A stretch of 64,000 bases of DNA, from positions 487,308 through 551,307 of the forward strand of contig NZ_KB849689.1 in the NCBI RefSeq assembly GCF_000368785.1, written 5' to 3'. The notes beneath the pieces were generated by a model that saw only the letters and a program-made list of their open reading frames with translations, was not told the DNA's origin and did no database searches. Of the stretch, positions 7,687 through 15,685 are shown piece after piece (the stretch's first letter is position 1; every line of letters starts with the position of its first letter). A program made the translations under genes and the position numbers. This DNA comes from Acinetobacter towneri DSM 14962 = CIP 107472. Its GTDB lineage: Bacteria > Pseudomonadota > Gammaproteobacteria > Pseudomonadales > Moraxellaceae.

Positions 7687-7753
7687 ATAAGTTTTGGTTA
7701 CTATATTTTTAGAGCGGGTTATGATTATAAATCAATAAATTAGATAAGAAAAA

Positions 7754-7778
7754 CCCACCATGATAGGCAATGGTGGGG
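7754..7778. terminator. Intrinsic terminator-like hairpin
   Basis: CCCACCAT (7754-7761) pairs with ATGGTGGG (7770-7777). An A run before it gives T residues on the minus strand, so it would stop leftward transcription coming from the toxin-antitoxin side. The rest of 7687-7900 shows nothing further. Confidence 0.5.
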
Positions 7779-7900
7779 TAGTTTGCGCTGCTTCGTTATT
7801 ACAGGTCAGGAGTGCGATTGACCTTGATTAGATAATAATCAGTAGATGTGACAGTAGTTTTACTTTAAGGATTACAGTTAATCTCAAATAAAGTTTAACC

Positions 7901-7929
7901 TTGCTTTCGTGTATCTTAAAAGATACAAT
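7901..7929 (+). promoter_or_regulatory. Promoter and perfect palindromic operator of the toxin-antitoxin pair
   Basis: TTGCTT (7901-7906) and TACAAT (7924-7929) are 17 bp apart. The spacer contains the perfect 16-bp palindrome GTATCTTAAAAGATAC (7911-7926), the expected binding site for an autoregulating antitoxin. A second short palindrome, ACAGATATACTGT (7942-7954), covers the start region of the toxin gene. Confidence 0.7.
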
Positions 7930-7955
7930 TTTATAAAAGCTACAGATATACTGTG

Positions 7956-8273
7956 ATGCAGATTAAAAAACTACCACCTTTTGATAGATGGTTTAAAAAA
8001 CTTAAGGATTCACAGGCCAAAGCTCGGATACAAGTTCGACTTGATCGTTTAGAGGAAACAGGGCACTTTGGTGATGTAAAGACGGTAGAGCACCCTGTGT
8101 GTGAAATGCGGTTTTTCTTTGGCGATGGGTACCGTGTGTACTATTTGCAGGAAAATGAAAGTATTGTTTTGCTGCTTATTGGTGGCGATAAAACCAGTCA
8201 GCAGGACGATATTAAAAAAGCCGTACAACTTGCTGCAGCCTATTTGGAATTAAAGGAGAGACACCATGATTGA
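7956..8273 (+). CDS. RelE/HigB-type toxin (phage Gp49-like)
   Basis: The 105-aa basic protein belongs to the RelE/ParE superfamily of ribosome-dependent mRNA interferases. It starts MQIKKLPPFDRWFKKLKDSQ and has the typical pattern RIQVRLDRLEETGHFGDVKTVEHPVCEMRFFFGDGYRVYY, ending in a strand with LLLIGGDKTSQQDD. The GDKxxQxxDI box is conserved in the HigB/Gp49 subgroup. The toxin gene comes first and overlaps the antitoxin gene by 8 bp, as usual in this subgroup. ATG 7956 is preferred to GTG 7953. Confidence 0.88.
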   Translation: MQIKKLPPFDRWFKKLKDSQAKARIQVRLDRLEETGHFGDVKTVEHPVCEMRFFFGDGYRVYYLQENESIVLLLIGGDKTSQQDDIKKAVQLAAAYLELKERHHD

Positions 8274-8586
8274 TCCAGCTGATTTAGTTGCAACAAAATG
8301 GGACAGTGCCGAGTACCTAGAAACTGAAGAGGATATGCAAGCCTACTTACAGGCCTGTATTGAAGAAGCAGGTGATGACGCAGCTTTTATTGCCAAAGCA
8401 CTGGGAACGATCGCACGTGCCCGTGGTATGACACAACTCGCTAAAGATACAGGATTAGGGCGTGAGTCATTATATCGCTCGTTATCTGGTGAGGTTGTAC
8501 CCAATTTTGATACTGTCCTAAAAGTGGTACATGCGTTGGGTTTAAATTTGACTGTAACACCTAAAACCACTCCTGCAGAGGCTTGA
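8266..8586 (+). CDS. HigA-type antitoxin (addiction module antidote)
   Basis: The 106-aa protein has an XRE-like helix-turn-helix at about residues 45-95 (ALGTIARARGMTQLAKDTGLGRESLYRSLSG). The tail reads FDTVLKVVHALGLNLTVTP, the hallmark of the probable addiction module antidote family. It should neutralise the toxin encoded upstream and bind the palindrome in the promoter. It converges on the lipoprotein gene with only 8 bp between stops. Confidence 0.9.
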   Translation: MIDPADLVATKWDSAEYLETEEDMQAYLQACIEEAGDDAAFIAKALGTIARARGMTQLAKDTGLGRESLYRSLSGEVVPNFDTVLKVVHALGLNLTVTPKTTPAEA

Positions 8587-8594
8587 TTTAACTT

Positions 8595-8939
8595 TTACAG
8601 GTTGCAATTAATCCCGTATTTTTCTTTGTAGTAGTCCACGGCTCTATCGAGTGCCTGACTTAATTCTTCATCGGTATATTCTGGTGACAGTTGCTTTAAA
8701 GCAGGGACGTACTGTTTGTAATAGACATTTGGCCAGTCTTTGCAAAGGATTTGTTTGCGTACATCTTGTGAAGTGCCTGGATTTTCCAATAAATCAAAAT
8801 AGCCGTTAATTTTTTCATCCGATTCTTCAAACTGCTTTGTTATCGCTGCACGTTCTTCTTCAGGTAGGGCAGCTGGCTGCTTTTGACAGCCAGTGATGAT
8901 AAAGGCAAGGAGTAGGGTGGTTATGGTTGTTTTTTTCAT
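8595..8939 (-). CDS. Small lipoprotein
   Basis: The protein has 114 aa. The N-terminus MKKTTITTLLLAFIITGC is a lipoprotein signal with Cys18 as the lipidation site (lipobox IITGC). The mature part is short, acidic and helical (EERAAITKQFEESDEKINGYFDLLEN) with two more Cys residues. No family is recognised. Phage-borne lipoproteins of this kind sometimes block superinfection at the envelope, which is inference here. Confidence 0.75.
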   Translation of the reverse strand: MKKTTITTLLLAFIITGCQKQPAALPEEERAAITKQFEESDEKINGYFDLLENPGTSQDVRKQILCKDWPNVYYKQYVPALKQLSPEYTDEELSQALDRAVDYYKEKYGINCNL

Positions 8940-8980
8940 AGTTTTGTCTTGTTGTTATTGCATCTAAAATTATAAACTAA

Positions 8981-9199
8981 ATGTTAAAAAATATGCAGCG
9001 ATATAAAATCAGAGCATTTTGGGGGAAATGGTGTCATCTTTTGATTATTGTTGGGTTTATGCTCGCTTGTATTGGGATAATTTTTGGCTCTCATATTCTA
9101 CATAAAAAATTTCATACTTACGCAGATGCGCGAGCTGCGGGTTTCTTGTGTATGTTGCCTGGGGTGTTACTGTTTGCACTTGGGTTTTATTTAAAATAA
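8981..9199 (+). CDS. Small two-helix membrane protein
   Basis: The 72-aa product has two hydrophobic segments (about residues 19-38 and 52-71) separated by a basic loop (HKKFHTYADARAAGF). No strong Shine-Dalgarno is seen; ATG 8993 is an alternative. It diverges from the lipoprotein gene. It may be another envelope-acting accessory protein. The assignment is weak because the frame is short. Confidence 0.5.
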   Translation: MLKNMQRYKIRAFWGKWCHLLIIVGFMLACIGIIFGSHILHKKFHTYADARAAGFLCMLPGVLLFALGFYLK

Positions 9200-9219
9200 A
9201 ACCCACCATGGGGTAAAGA

Positions 9220-10080
9220 TTAATCGGCAAAACTTAGTTGCTTTGACTGAACTTTTAAAGGCTGTAAGTCATCACAATAAATCATCACTTCAGCACCTTT
9301 CATTTTATAATAAGCACTGTAATTCAACTCATAGTCTTCTTGTGTATATCCTGAATAAATTTCTTTAATTTCAGCACAATTATCGTATGACACAATCCAC
9401 TTTGTCTGTACACTATCTAAAGCTTTTCTAATTTGAACATGATCTTCATGGACATAAAAATTTCGATATAATCCTTGCCCTTTAACATAGTAGGGTGGAT
9501 CTAAATAAATTAGAGAGCCTTGAGGCAATAGATTGTCAACGTTTTGAAGTAATGATAAAGCGTCTTCATTGTAAACTTTTATGCGGTCTTTATAACGACC
9601 AATTTTTTCAATTCGTTTTGATAAATTTTCTTTGTGAAAGCGAGCATCAAGCTTGTAATTGCCATCCTGATTTTTCCCGCCAATTACACCACCTTTTAAT
9701 ATGCCAGAGCGATTGGTACGGTTCAAAAAGAAAGCAGAAAAGCCGTGTTCGAGAGCAGTATGCTCGTTTGGAGTAGCAAGGATATTTTTTTGTTTTTGCC
9801 ACTCATCAATTGTGACATTAGTGTCTGTTAGAAGTTTTAGAAAATTTTCAGTATCTTCTGTAACTGACTTCCAAAAATTAAAGATTGCCAAATCAAAATC
9901 ATTGATATGAATATTTTGGCAGTGGTTACCAAACAATAAGTCTAAAGCAACACCAGCCCCTCCCGCATAAGGCTCGAGATAGTCTCCAGTAAGGTTGTTA
10001 AGCTCCATAAGATCTTTTACAAACGGAGCAAATTTACCTTTACCACCTGGATAGCGGAGGGGAGTGTAAAAAATAGGCAT
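9220..10080 (-). CDS. Dam-like DNA adenine N6-methyltransferase (D12 class)
   Basis: The 286-aa enzyme should transfer a methyl group from AdoMet to adenine in DNA. The AdoMet-binding region is LRYPGGKGKFAPF (residues 8-20) with the acidic follow-up EPYAGGAGVALDLL. The catalytic motif IV is DPPY at 194-197. SAFFLNRTNRSGILKGG at 115-131 is the typical Dam-class FxNRTnrSGi segment. Recognition sequence cannot be read directly. It lies 28 bp downstream of the AAA-TOPRIM gene and behind CI on the same strand, so all three can be expressed in the lysogen. Confidence 0.92.
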   Translation of the reverse strand: MPIFYTPLRYPGGKGKFAPFVKDLMELNNLTGDYLEPYAGGAGVALDLLFGNHCQNIHINDFDLAIFNFWKSVTEDTENFLKLLTDTNVTIDEWQKQKNILATPNEHTALEHGFSAFFLNRTNRSGILKGGVIGGKNQDGNYKLDARFHKENLSKRIEKIGRYKDRIKVYNEDALSLLQNVDNLLPQGSLIYLDPPYYVKGQGLYRNFYVHEDHVQIRKALDSVQTKWIVSYDNCAEIKEIYSGYTQEDYELNYSAYYKMKGAEVMIYCDDLQPLKVQSKQLSFAD

Positions 10081-10108
10081 TTAAAAGTTCATCAACATTT
10101 TACGAAAA

Positions 10109-11842
10109 TTACGTGTTATGACCCAATTCTACTTTAACATATGCCAAATTTAATGCATAACCTTCAGTTAACACGAAAGTCAATTTCTCTTCAAGATCAG
10201 TTAGGAATGTGCTTGAGATGTTAGGATTGTGCTTAAGATAATATCTAAAAGGATTTGTTTCAGCTTTTTTGATCATTCTTTGCAAGTTGCTAGAATTATA
10301 AAAACCTTTAAAAAGATCTCGAATTTTTTTATTTCCAGCTTGGATATCTGCTGCTAATAATTGTGGCAAATCATAACCTGAACTAGGTTCATCTTTTAAC
10401 TTTAATCTATCTAAAATATCAGATGCATCACTTAGGAAAATCTCTTTGGTGAATTGAATTGAATTAGTCCAATAACTATCATTCGCTGGTAAGCGAAACA
10501 AAAAATCAAAGATTAATTGATCGGGCGGGAGACCACCTGGCAGTTTCAGAACATTTTTATATTTATTTGTATTTCTTACATCTGCATCTAAAACAACAAT
10601 ACTTTTCGTGGTAAATTCTGGAATTTTTTTATCCATCAAGGAAATATAAAAGTTACTACCATTCGTAATATTATCAAATTTATTTAAGAACGAATTGAGA
10701 TGTCTTGAAGTTACAAGAGCAGCGAAAAAATCGGAAGCCTCTTTATCTTCAAAATATACATTAATTTTTGGTAACTTAGCCTTTTGTTTTTCTGGCAGAG
10801 TTTCAATATTTAAATCTGCATTAATGTTATCCCAACTGTAATCATCATAAACCTTGATAGAACCATGTGCATTTGACAGGTAAATAACTTTATATTTTTC
10901 ATTGGCACCTTTGTATAGTGATCGCTTTTTCACTTCTTCTATAATTATTGGTGAGTGAGATGTCATGATAATTTGTAAATCTAATTCTTTCGCATATGTC
11001 ATTAATGTTTCAATTAGATTTTTTTGAGCTGCAGGGAAAAAACCAGCATCCACCTCATCAATTAACAGAATACCACCGCTATACTTCTCACCAAGGTCAT
11101 CTTTAAGTTTCTTAAAGGACATTAAAGACAAAACTAATTGTCCGCAATTATCTTCACCAACTGAAACAGATTCATGATCGTAGTTTTCACCATGTGCAAC
11201 TGCTGAATCTAATGTTCCTGAAGTTGCGGTTAAAGAGCTACTATTTCTTTTTCCTAGTATCTTATTACTGATAGTAATAAAAAGAGATTTATTTTTATTT
11301 AAATATTCAATATCATTTTTATCATACTTGGTTCTTTCAGCAAGTGGGATAAGTCGTTTTAAACTTTGGTAAATCACAGGGTGTGTAACATTTCTACTGG
11401 TGTTTGCTGTAAAATCTGTTGTTAGGTTCCCTCGCACAGTTGTTCGGAAATCACGTCCTTCGGTATTCGTCATTGTAAGGTTTAAAGTATCAATATTTTT
11501 ATCTAGTAAACCATCATAAAGGTGGTAACTACATTGCATACTACCAGCAACATCAAACTTTTTTGAAAATCTAAAATGTTCTTTAAATTGTGAAGTAAAC
11601 CGTTTTCCAGTTAAAGTTCTATAATCTACTTTGAGTCCTTCAGCATTTATATATTTTAATTCTTCTCCAGTAGCATAATTCATTTCAAAACTAAAAATTT
11701 GTGCTATTAGACCTAAAATAGTTGATTTAGCTGTACCATTTTTACCACAAATGACTGTTATATCAGAACCAAGAGTAATATTTACATCTTTTAAAGCTCG
11801 AAAGTTTTGTACATTAATATTAGTCAATTTGGTAATATTCAC
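10109..11842 (-). CDS. AAA ATPase with TOPRIM-like C-terminus (OLD/PARIS-like)
   Basis: The protein has 577 aa. Residues 33-41 (GKNGTAKST) are the Walker A of an ABC/SMC-like AAA_15/AAA_21 ATPase. GGILLIDEVDAGF is the Walker B, followed by MTSHSPI with the switch His. The C-terminal part shows INVYFEDKEASDFF and IVVLDADVRN, an E...DxD layout resembling the TOPRIM nuclease core of OLD proteins or the DUF4435 TOPRIM of PARIS AriB. The start is GTG 11842. ATPase-TOPRIM proteins are well known in anti-phage defence. A defence or superinfection-exclusion role is inferred. The gene lies 73 bp downstream of CI in the same direction. Confidence 0.8.
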   Translation of the reverse strand: MNITKLTNINVQNFRALKDVNITLGSDITVICGKNGTAKSTILGLIAQIFSFEMNYATGEELKYINAEGLKVDYRTLTGKRFTSQFKEHFRFSKKFDVAGSMQCSYHLYDGLLDKNIDTLNLTMTNTEGRDFRTTVRGNLTTDFTANTSRNVTHPVIYQSLKRLIPLAERTKYDKNDIEYLNKNKSLFITISNKILGKRNSSSLTATSGTLDSAVAHGENYDHESVSVGEDNCGQLVLSLMSFKKLKDDLGEKYSGGILLIDEVDAGFFPAAQKNLIETLMTYAKELDLQIIMTSHSPIIIEEVKKRSLYKGANEKYKVIYLSNAHGSIKVYDDYSWDNINADLNIETLPEKQKAKLPKINVYFEDKEASDFFAALVTSRHLNSFLNKFDNITNGSNFYISLMDKKIPEFTTKSIVVLDADVRNTNKYKNVLKLPGGLPPDQLIFDFLFRLPANDSYWTNSIQFTKEIFLSDASDILDRLKLKDEPSSGYDLPQLLAADIQAGNKKIRDLFKGFYNSSNLQRMIKKAETNPFRYYLKHNPNISSTFLTDLEEKLTFVLTEGYALNLAYVKVELGHNT

Positions 11843-11915
11843 TCTCTGATTCCCCTACGATATCCTCAAACGGTTTTAAATAGCTTAATTAGTGAACTAG
11901 AATTATATTTAAATT

Positions 11916-12578
11916 TCAAACATCCCGATACAACCCAACAACCTTACCCACCAACTTACATCCATCCACCAATGGAATCGTTTTTTCAGGCCAGTCTGGG
12001 TTAAGCGGTTGCAAATACATACTGCCGCTTTCAACAATCAGCTTTTTAAAAGTTGCCTCTAAATCACCTTCGCAAGAGACGATGACTAAATCACCTGTTT
12101 TTAAATCATTTGTTTGAAAGTCAGGATTTACATAAATTTTGTCTGCAGGGCGGAAGTCTGGAAGCATCGACTCACCAACTACGGTCAACCCGTATCCGTT
12201 CTTGCCGCATTTCGGGTTAGGTGGCAGCCATTCTTCAAACTGCGTACCTGCAGGTACAGATTCTACTGTGGTCCACGATCCAGCTTGTACCCAAGAGATG
12301 ACAGGTACCAATCGACCAGTAAGAGGAAAGGGAGCAGTGACGTTGGGTTCGATACCTGAGCCATGATCCAAATAACTAATATCTACATTAAATTTTTTAG
12401 CCAGTATTTGCATTTTCTCTTCACGAGGTTTTGCAATTCCAAGCGTATAGCGTCGTGCCATTTCATAAGTGACATGAATAGCATCTTTTAATTGGTTTAC
12501 GTTTTTTATTGGTGAGCCTTCTTTTTGCATAAGGCTATTAAGCCGTGAAGCAAATTCTTGGTATTTGGCTGTTTGCAC
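11916..12578 (-). CDS. CI-like repressor with LexA/S24 autocleavage domain
   Basis: The master lysogeny repressor has 220 aa. Residues 8-70 hold a helix-turn-helix (NVNQLKDAIHVTYEMARRYTLG). The S24 domain shows the cleavage site Ala99-Gly100 in VQAGSW, nucleophile Ser137 in VVGESMLP and general base Lys178 in EATFKKL. SOS-triggered self-cleavage is therefore expected. GTG 12578 is chosen as start: it is preceded by GAGAAGG and lies downstream of the predicted -10 of its own promoter. A longer frame would overlap cro and all operators. Confidence 0.92.
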   Translation of the reverse strand: MQTAKYQEFASRLNSLMQKEGSPIKNVNQLKDAIHVTYEMARRYTLGIAKPREEKMQILAKKFNVDISYLDHGSGIEPNVTAPFPLTGRLVPVISWVQAGSWTTVESVPAGTQFEEWLPPNPKCGKNGYGLTVVGESMLPDFRPADKIYVNPDFQTNDLKTGDLVIVSCEGDLEATFKKLIVESGSMYLQPLNPDWPEKTIPLVDGCKLVGKVVGLYRDV

Positions 12579-12598
12579 CTTACAAACCTTCTCATTTT

Positions 12599-12680
12599 CT
12601 ACGCTAGGTAGAATATTAACCCGTATTTTAGGTTGCACCAATTCTATTTTTGGTAGTATATTATCTTCTACTTTAAGTAG
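12599..12680. promoter_or_regulatory. CI/Cro switch: three operators and divergent promoters
   Basis: Three sites fit CTAC-N5-GTAG: CTACGCTAGGTAG (12599-12611), CTATTTTTGGTAG (12644-12656, one arm mismatch) and CTACTTTAAGTAG (12668-12680). Rightward promoter: TTGCAC (12633-12638), 18 bp, TATATT (12657-12662), with the middle operator in its spacer. Leftward promoter: TTGGTG (12641-12636), 17 bp, TAATAT (12618-12613). The layout parallels lambda OR1-OR3. Confidence 0.8.
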
Positions 12681-12696
12681 TTTTATTGGTAGCATT

Positions 12697-12942
12697 ATGT
12701 CATCTCCAAAAGACGCTTTTGAAAAAGCAATCAAAATCGCAGGCAGTAAATCTGCTTTAGCTCGAAATTTGGATATAACGCCTTGGGCTTTAAGTAAATG
12801 GAATTTCGATAAAATCCCAGAAGATCGCTGTCTTCCAATTGAGAAATTTACGAAAGGAAAAGTTCGAGCTGAGCAACTACGTCCTGACATTAATTGGGCG
12901 TATGTACGTTCTACTCAAAATAGTAAAGAAGCCGTTATCTAA
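12697..12942 (+). CDS. Cro/YdaS-like repressor
   Basis: The 81-aa protein starts at ATG 12697 (MSSPKDAFEKAIKIAG). The pattern SKSALARNLDITPWALSKW is a helix-turn-helix, followed by EDRCLPIEKFTKGKVRAEQLRPDINW. This is the YdaS/Cro_C-type antitoxin-like family common as the Cro of siphophages. It is divergent from cI and its promoter carries two of the three operators. It should favour the lytic path by blocking the CI promoter. Confidence 0.85.
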   Translation: MSSPKDAFEKAIKIAGSKSALARNLDITPWALSKWNFDKIPEDRCLPIEKFTKGKVRAEQLRPDINWAYVRSTQNSKEAVI

Positions 12943-12965
12943 TAACACGTTCAAAAGGACTTTCA

Positions 12966-13412
12966 ATGAACATCATCGATGCGGCTTATCACACTGTCCA
13001 CGATTATCCAGGTGGCGCAACGGCGTTAGCACCTAGACTCGGCATTAAAAGCCCAGCCGTGCTCAACAGCAAAGTTAATCCGAACACGGATACGCACCAC
13101 ATTACGCTGGTAGAAGCCATAAAAATAATGGTCATCACCAATGATTACCGCATTTTGCAAAGTATGAATGCGCAACTGGGCAAGGTTGCTATTGATTTGC
13201 CACAAATCCCTGAATGCCGTGATACGGCGTTAACTGATCTTGTGCTGAGCTTTGGAATGAGTGGTGGTGATGTTTACACGCTATTTAAAGAAATGATGGC
13301 TGACGGACGCATCACACGTGGTGAAGCAGTCGATTTATCCAAAGTCATCCATAAATTGCATGAAATATTGGCTGAGCTAAATGCTCAGGTACACAAATGT
13401 ATTGAGGAATAA
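12966..13412 (+). CDS. Phage regulatory protein of CII (CP76) family
   Basis: The 148-aa protein resembles the CP76/phage_CII family: MNIIDAAYHTVHDYPGGATA, then LAPRLGIKSPAVLNSKVNPN, a DNA-binding helix pair, and a helical C-terminal region (LVLSFGMSGGDVYTLFKEM). Members act as early transcription regulators in temperate phages. It is the second gene of the rightward early operon. An intrinsic terminator follows its stop directly, so downstream replication genes depend on read-through or on another promoter. Confidence 0.8.
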   Translation: MNIIDAAYHTVHDYPGGATALAPRLGIKSPAVLNSKVNPNTDTHHITLVEAIKIMVITNDYRILQSMNAQLGKVAIDLPQIPECRDTALTDLVLSFGMSGGDVYTLFKEMMADGRITRGEAVDLSKVIHKLHEILAELNAQVHKCIEE

Positions 13413-13442
13413 AAAAGCCTGATTGTTAGGGATCAGGCTTTT
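13413..13442 (+). terminator. Intrinsic terminator (tR1-like)
   Basis: AAAAGCCTGAT (13413-13423) pairs with ATCAGGCTTTT (13432-13442) to form a perfect 11-bp stem. It lies directly behind the CII-like gene, comparable in position to a lambda-type early terminator. Confidence 0.8.
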
Positions 13443-13468
13443 GCGTTCAATTCAGAGGGAAATTCTTT

Positions 13469-13735
13469 ATGAACACAAATACTTTACCAAAACACCCATG
13501 TCAGGGCAAATGCACGGAATTTAAAGAAGAGCAGTGCAGCAGCTGCTTAATCTTAGTGCCGCAATGTGATTACTGCGGATCGGACAGCATGGTCAGCCGT
13601 ACAGAAAACAATGATGGTTTTATTTGTGCTGACTGTTATTGGGAAGACAAACCAGAACATACCGTGGCGTTGTTTGTGAGTGATGTGGAAATACATTATG
13701 CACGAGCATTGAATGCCCAGGGAGAAGTGCCATGA
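13469..13735 (+). CDS. Small Cys-rich (zinc-binding) phage protein
   Basis: The 88-aa protein contains eight or more Cys residues arranged as CQGKC, CSSC, CDYCGS and CADC, suggesting one or two zinc sites. No exact family is recognised. It overlaps the next gene by 4 bp and is part of the early replication operon. Such proteins are often DNA- or polymerase-binding, but no specific role can be read from the sequence. Confidence 0.7.
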   Translation: MNTNTLPKHPCQGKCTEFKEEQCSSCLILVPQCDYCGSDSMVSRTENNDGFICADCYWEDKPEHTVALFVSDVEIHYARALNAQGEVP

Positions 13736-14055
13736 GTCACTTTAATAATCCACCTGATTACAAGCAGCTGCAGCAAGTGCAGTCATTTTACGAACCAAGC
13801 CTAAAAATTCTGCAGGAGCTATATGAGCGTAACCAAAGAAACCTACGCTCAAAAGGCTATGACGAAAACAATGCCGCTATTACCAAGAATGAGTTTGGTG
13901 AGGTAATGGCCAGACGTTTTCGCATCACACAATGGTTAGCTGCAGATATTGTAGCAAGCTTGGTGAAGGCTGAAAAAGTTGAAGCATTTGGTGGGTATGT
14001 GAAGCCAATATTAACTGAACACTTAAGCGTGTTTGGGGAACAGGTGATGAAATGA
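13732..14055 (+). CDS. Hypothetical early phage protein
   Basis: The 107-aa mostly helical product begins MSHFNNPPDYKQLQQ. It contains TKNEFGEVMARRFRITQWLAADIVASLV, which may be a helix-turn-helix-like section, but I cannot name a family. It overlaps both neighbours (ATGA type), so it is translationally coupled to the replication gene that follows. Confidence 0.65.
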   Translation: MSHFNNPPDYKQLQQVQSFYEPSLKILQELYERNQRNLRSKGYDENNAAITKNEFGEVMARRFRITQWLAADIVASLVKAEKVEAFGGYVKPILTEHLSVFGEQVMK

Positions 14056-14945
14056 ACTATTACCAACACCACATTGGTGACTTCAATAATGCTACACGCT
14101 ATTTAACGCTCGTTGAACGGGCGTTGTACCGTGACTTAATTGAGATGTACTACGATAGCGAAAAAGCCATTGATGCGAGTGATTTTGAGCGATTGGCACG
14201 CCGTTTATTGTGTCGTACTGATGAAGAAAAGACTGCTTTGCGGTTTGTATTAAGTGAATTCTTTGAATTAGTGGACAACACATACGTTCAATCACGTTGT
14301 GAGCGTGAAATAGCTGAATATCATGCGAAAAAGGAACAACAGTCCAAGGCAGGTCGTGCATCTGCTGAAAAGCGTTCCAACAGAAAAGCACCATCTGTTA
14401 ATAGTCCGAATAAGGAAAATAATACGCCTGTTCAAGAGGAATCTAACGAGTGTTCAACGGACGTTGAACAGCCGTTAAACGACCCTTCAACCAACCATAA
14501 ACCATTAACCAATAACCAAGAACCAATAATTAATACACACACTAACGCGCAGGAAAAATTTTCGGAACCTGAAGCTTGGAATCCAGACCGAGAGTTTTTA
14601 CTTACCGTGATACGGACCAGTGTCGGTGAGCAAGCCGAATCAGTTCTTGAATTACCTGATTATGAATTTCAACTTGGGAATTTCAATGCACATTGGGAAA
14701 ACAAAACCACACTCACTGAAAACCAAAAAACTCGAAAGTTTGCTACGTGGTTGATTCAGGAATTCAACAAACAAAAAATTCCTAGACCCACCAAATCGGG
14801 GAAATCACAGCAAAAGACGGTGTCTCGAAACGTCAACGACGCATGGGGTGAAATCCCAAAGCAGGAGCCCGTGTCAGAAGATTACGATCCAAACGAACCA
14901 CCACCAGGTGTGAGTCAACAAGATTGGGATGAGAATTGGGTATGA
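14052..14945 (+). CDS. DUF1376/YdaU-type replication protein
   Basis: The protein has 297 aa. The first 100 residues (YYQHHIGDFNNATRYLTLVE, RALYRDLIEMYY, RLLCRTDEEKTALRFVLSEFF) are a DUF1376 winged-helix domain, found in phage replication initiators next to DnaC-like loaders. Residues 110-165 are a low-complexity, Asn/Thr/Pro-rich linker. The C-terminal part holds a second possible domain (WNPDREFLLTVIRTSVGEQ) comparable to DnaT-like segments. It directly precedes the helicase-loader gene with an overlap. A replication origin is often inside this gene; none was identified. Confidence 0.8.
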   Translation: MNYYQHHIGDFNNATRYLTLVERALYRDLIEMYYDSEKAIDASDFERLARRLLCRTDEEKTALRFVLSEFFELVDNTYVQSRCEREIAEYHAKKEQQSKAGRASAEKRSNRKAPSVNSPNKENNTPVQEESNECSTDVEQPLNDPSTNHKPLTNNQEPIINTHTNAQEKFSEPEAWNPDREFLLTVIRTSVGEQAESVLELPDYEFQLGNFNAHWENKTTLTENQKTRKFATWLIQEFNKQKIPRPTKSGKSQQKTVSRNVNDAWGEIPKQEPVSEDYDPNEPPPGVSQQDWDENWV

Positions 14946-15685
14946 ACGCATTTTCAAACAACCTGACAGGATTTAAACCTGAGCCATCCGAAATGTTTTG
15001 CCAGATCCACAATGAGCGGATGGTGAAAGTTTTGGGACGTGATACATGCAAAACCTGTGCACGTGAATTTTTACGAAAATCGGAAGCTGAACACGCTCAG
15101 GAATTGCTTGAGAGTACCCGCAAGAAACGCGTAAACGCAGCCATGATTCCTGCTCGGCATGCAAGCTGTGGTTTTAAAAACTACGTTGCCAACACACAAG
15201 CGCAGCAGTACGCCGTTGGTCAATGCAAAAAATTCTCTGGGGATTTTGTGAAGGGACAAGCAGGCAACATGATCATGACAGGACGCACAGGCACAGGGAA
15301 AACCCATCTTGCATGCGCCATGATTCGGAATATTTTGCACCTTGGTGGATTTGCTCGGTACATCACCAGTGAGGACATGGCCAACAGTATCGCCAACGCT
15401 TGGACACAACCTGACAGCAGCGAATCTACGGAGATTTACCGATTCACCGAATATGATTTGCTGATCGTGGATGAGTACGGCTTACACGACCAACACGAGA
15501 ATCGCTTGAAACTGGTTCACAAGGTTTTGTATTCCCGCTATGACGCGAAAAAACCTACGATCGTGATTTCAAATTTCACTACGGACGAGTTGAATAAAAA
15601 TTTAGGCGATCGACTTTGGTCGCGCTTCCAGCATGATGGGCTTACGGTGGTGGAGTGTAATTGGCAGGATTCGAGAATTGGGTGA
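14942..15685 (+). CDS. DnaC-like helicase loader ATPase
   Basis: The 247-aa AAA+ protein starts at ATG 14942, overlapping the upstream stop. An N-terminal Cys/His cluster (C20, H23, C36, C39) suggests a zinc site. Walker A is GRTGTGKT (114-121), Walker B is LLIVDEYG, and sensor 1 appears in TIVISNFTTDEL. It should load the host DnaB helicase at the phage origin together with the DUF1376 protein. Confidence 0.9.
   Translation: MNAFSNNLTGFKPEPSEMFCQIHNERMVKVLGRDTCKTCAREFLRKSEAEHAQELLESTRKKRVNAAMIPARHASCGFKNYVANTQAQQYAVGQCKKFSGDFVKGQAGNMIMTGRTGTGKTHLACAMIRNILHLGGFARYITSEDMANSIANAWTQPDSSESTEIYRFTEYDLLIVDEYGLHDQHENRLKLVHKVLYSRYDAKKPTIVISNFTTDELNKNLGDRLWSRFQHDGLTVVECNWQDSRIG

Noticed and set aside
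12565..12696. Cro starting at 12565
   Set aside because: The extra 44 residues are encoded by the operator and promoter region; ATG 12697 gives a normal Cro-size protein.
12579..12890. CI repressor starting at 12890
   Set aside because: The extended frame runs through cro, all three operators and its own promoter. GTG 12578 has a Shine-Dalgarno and lies downstream of the predicted -10.
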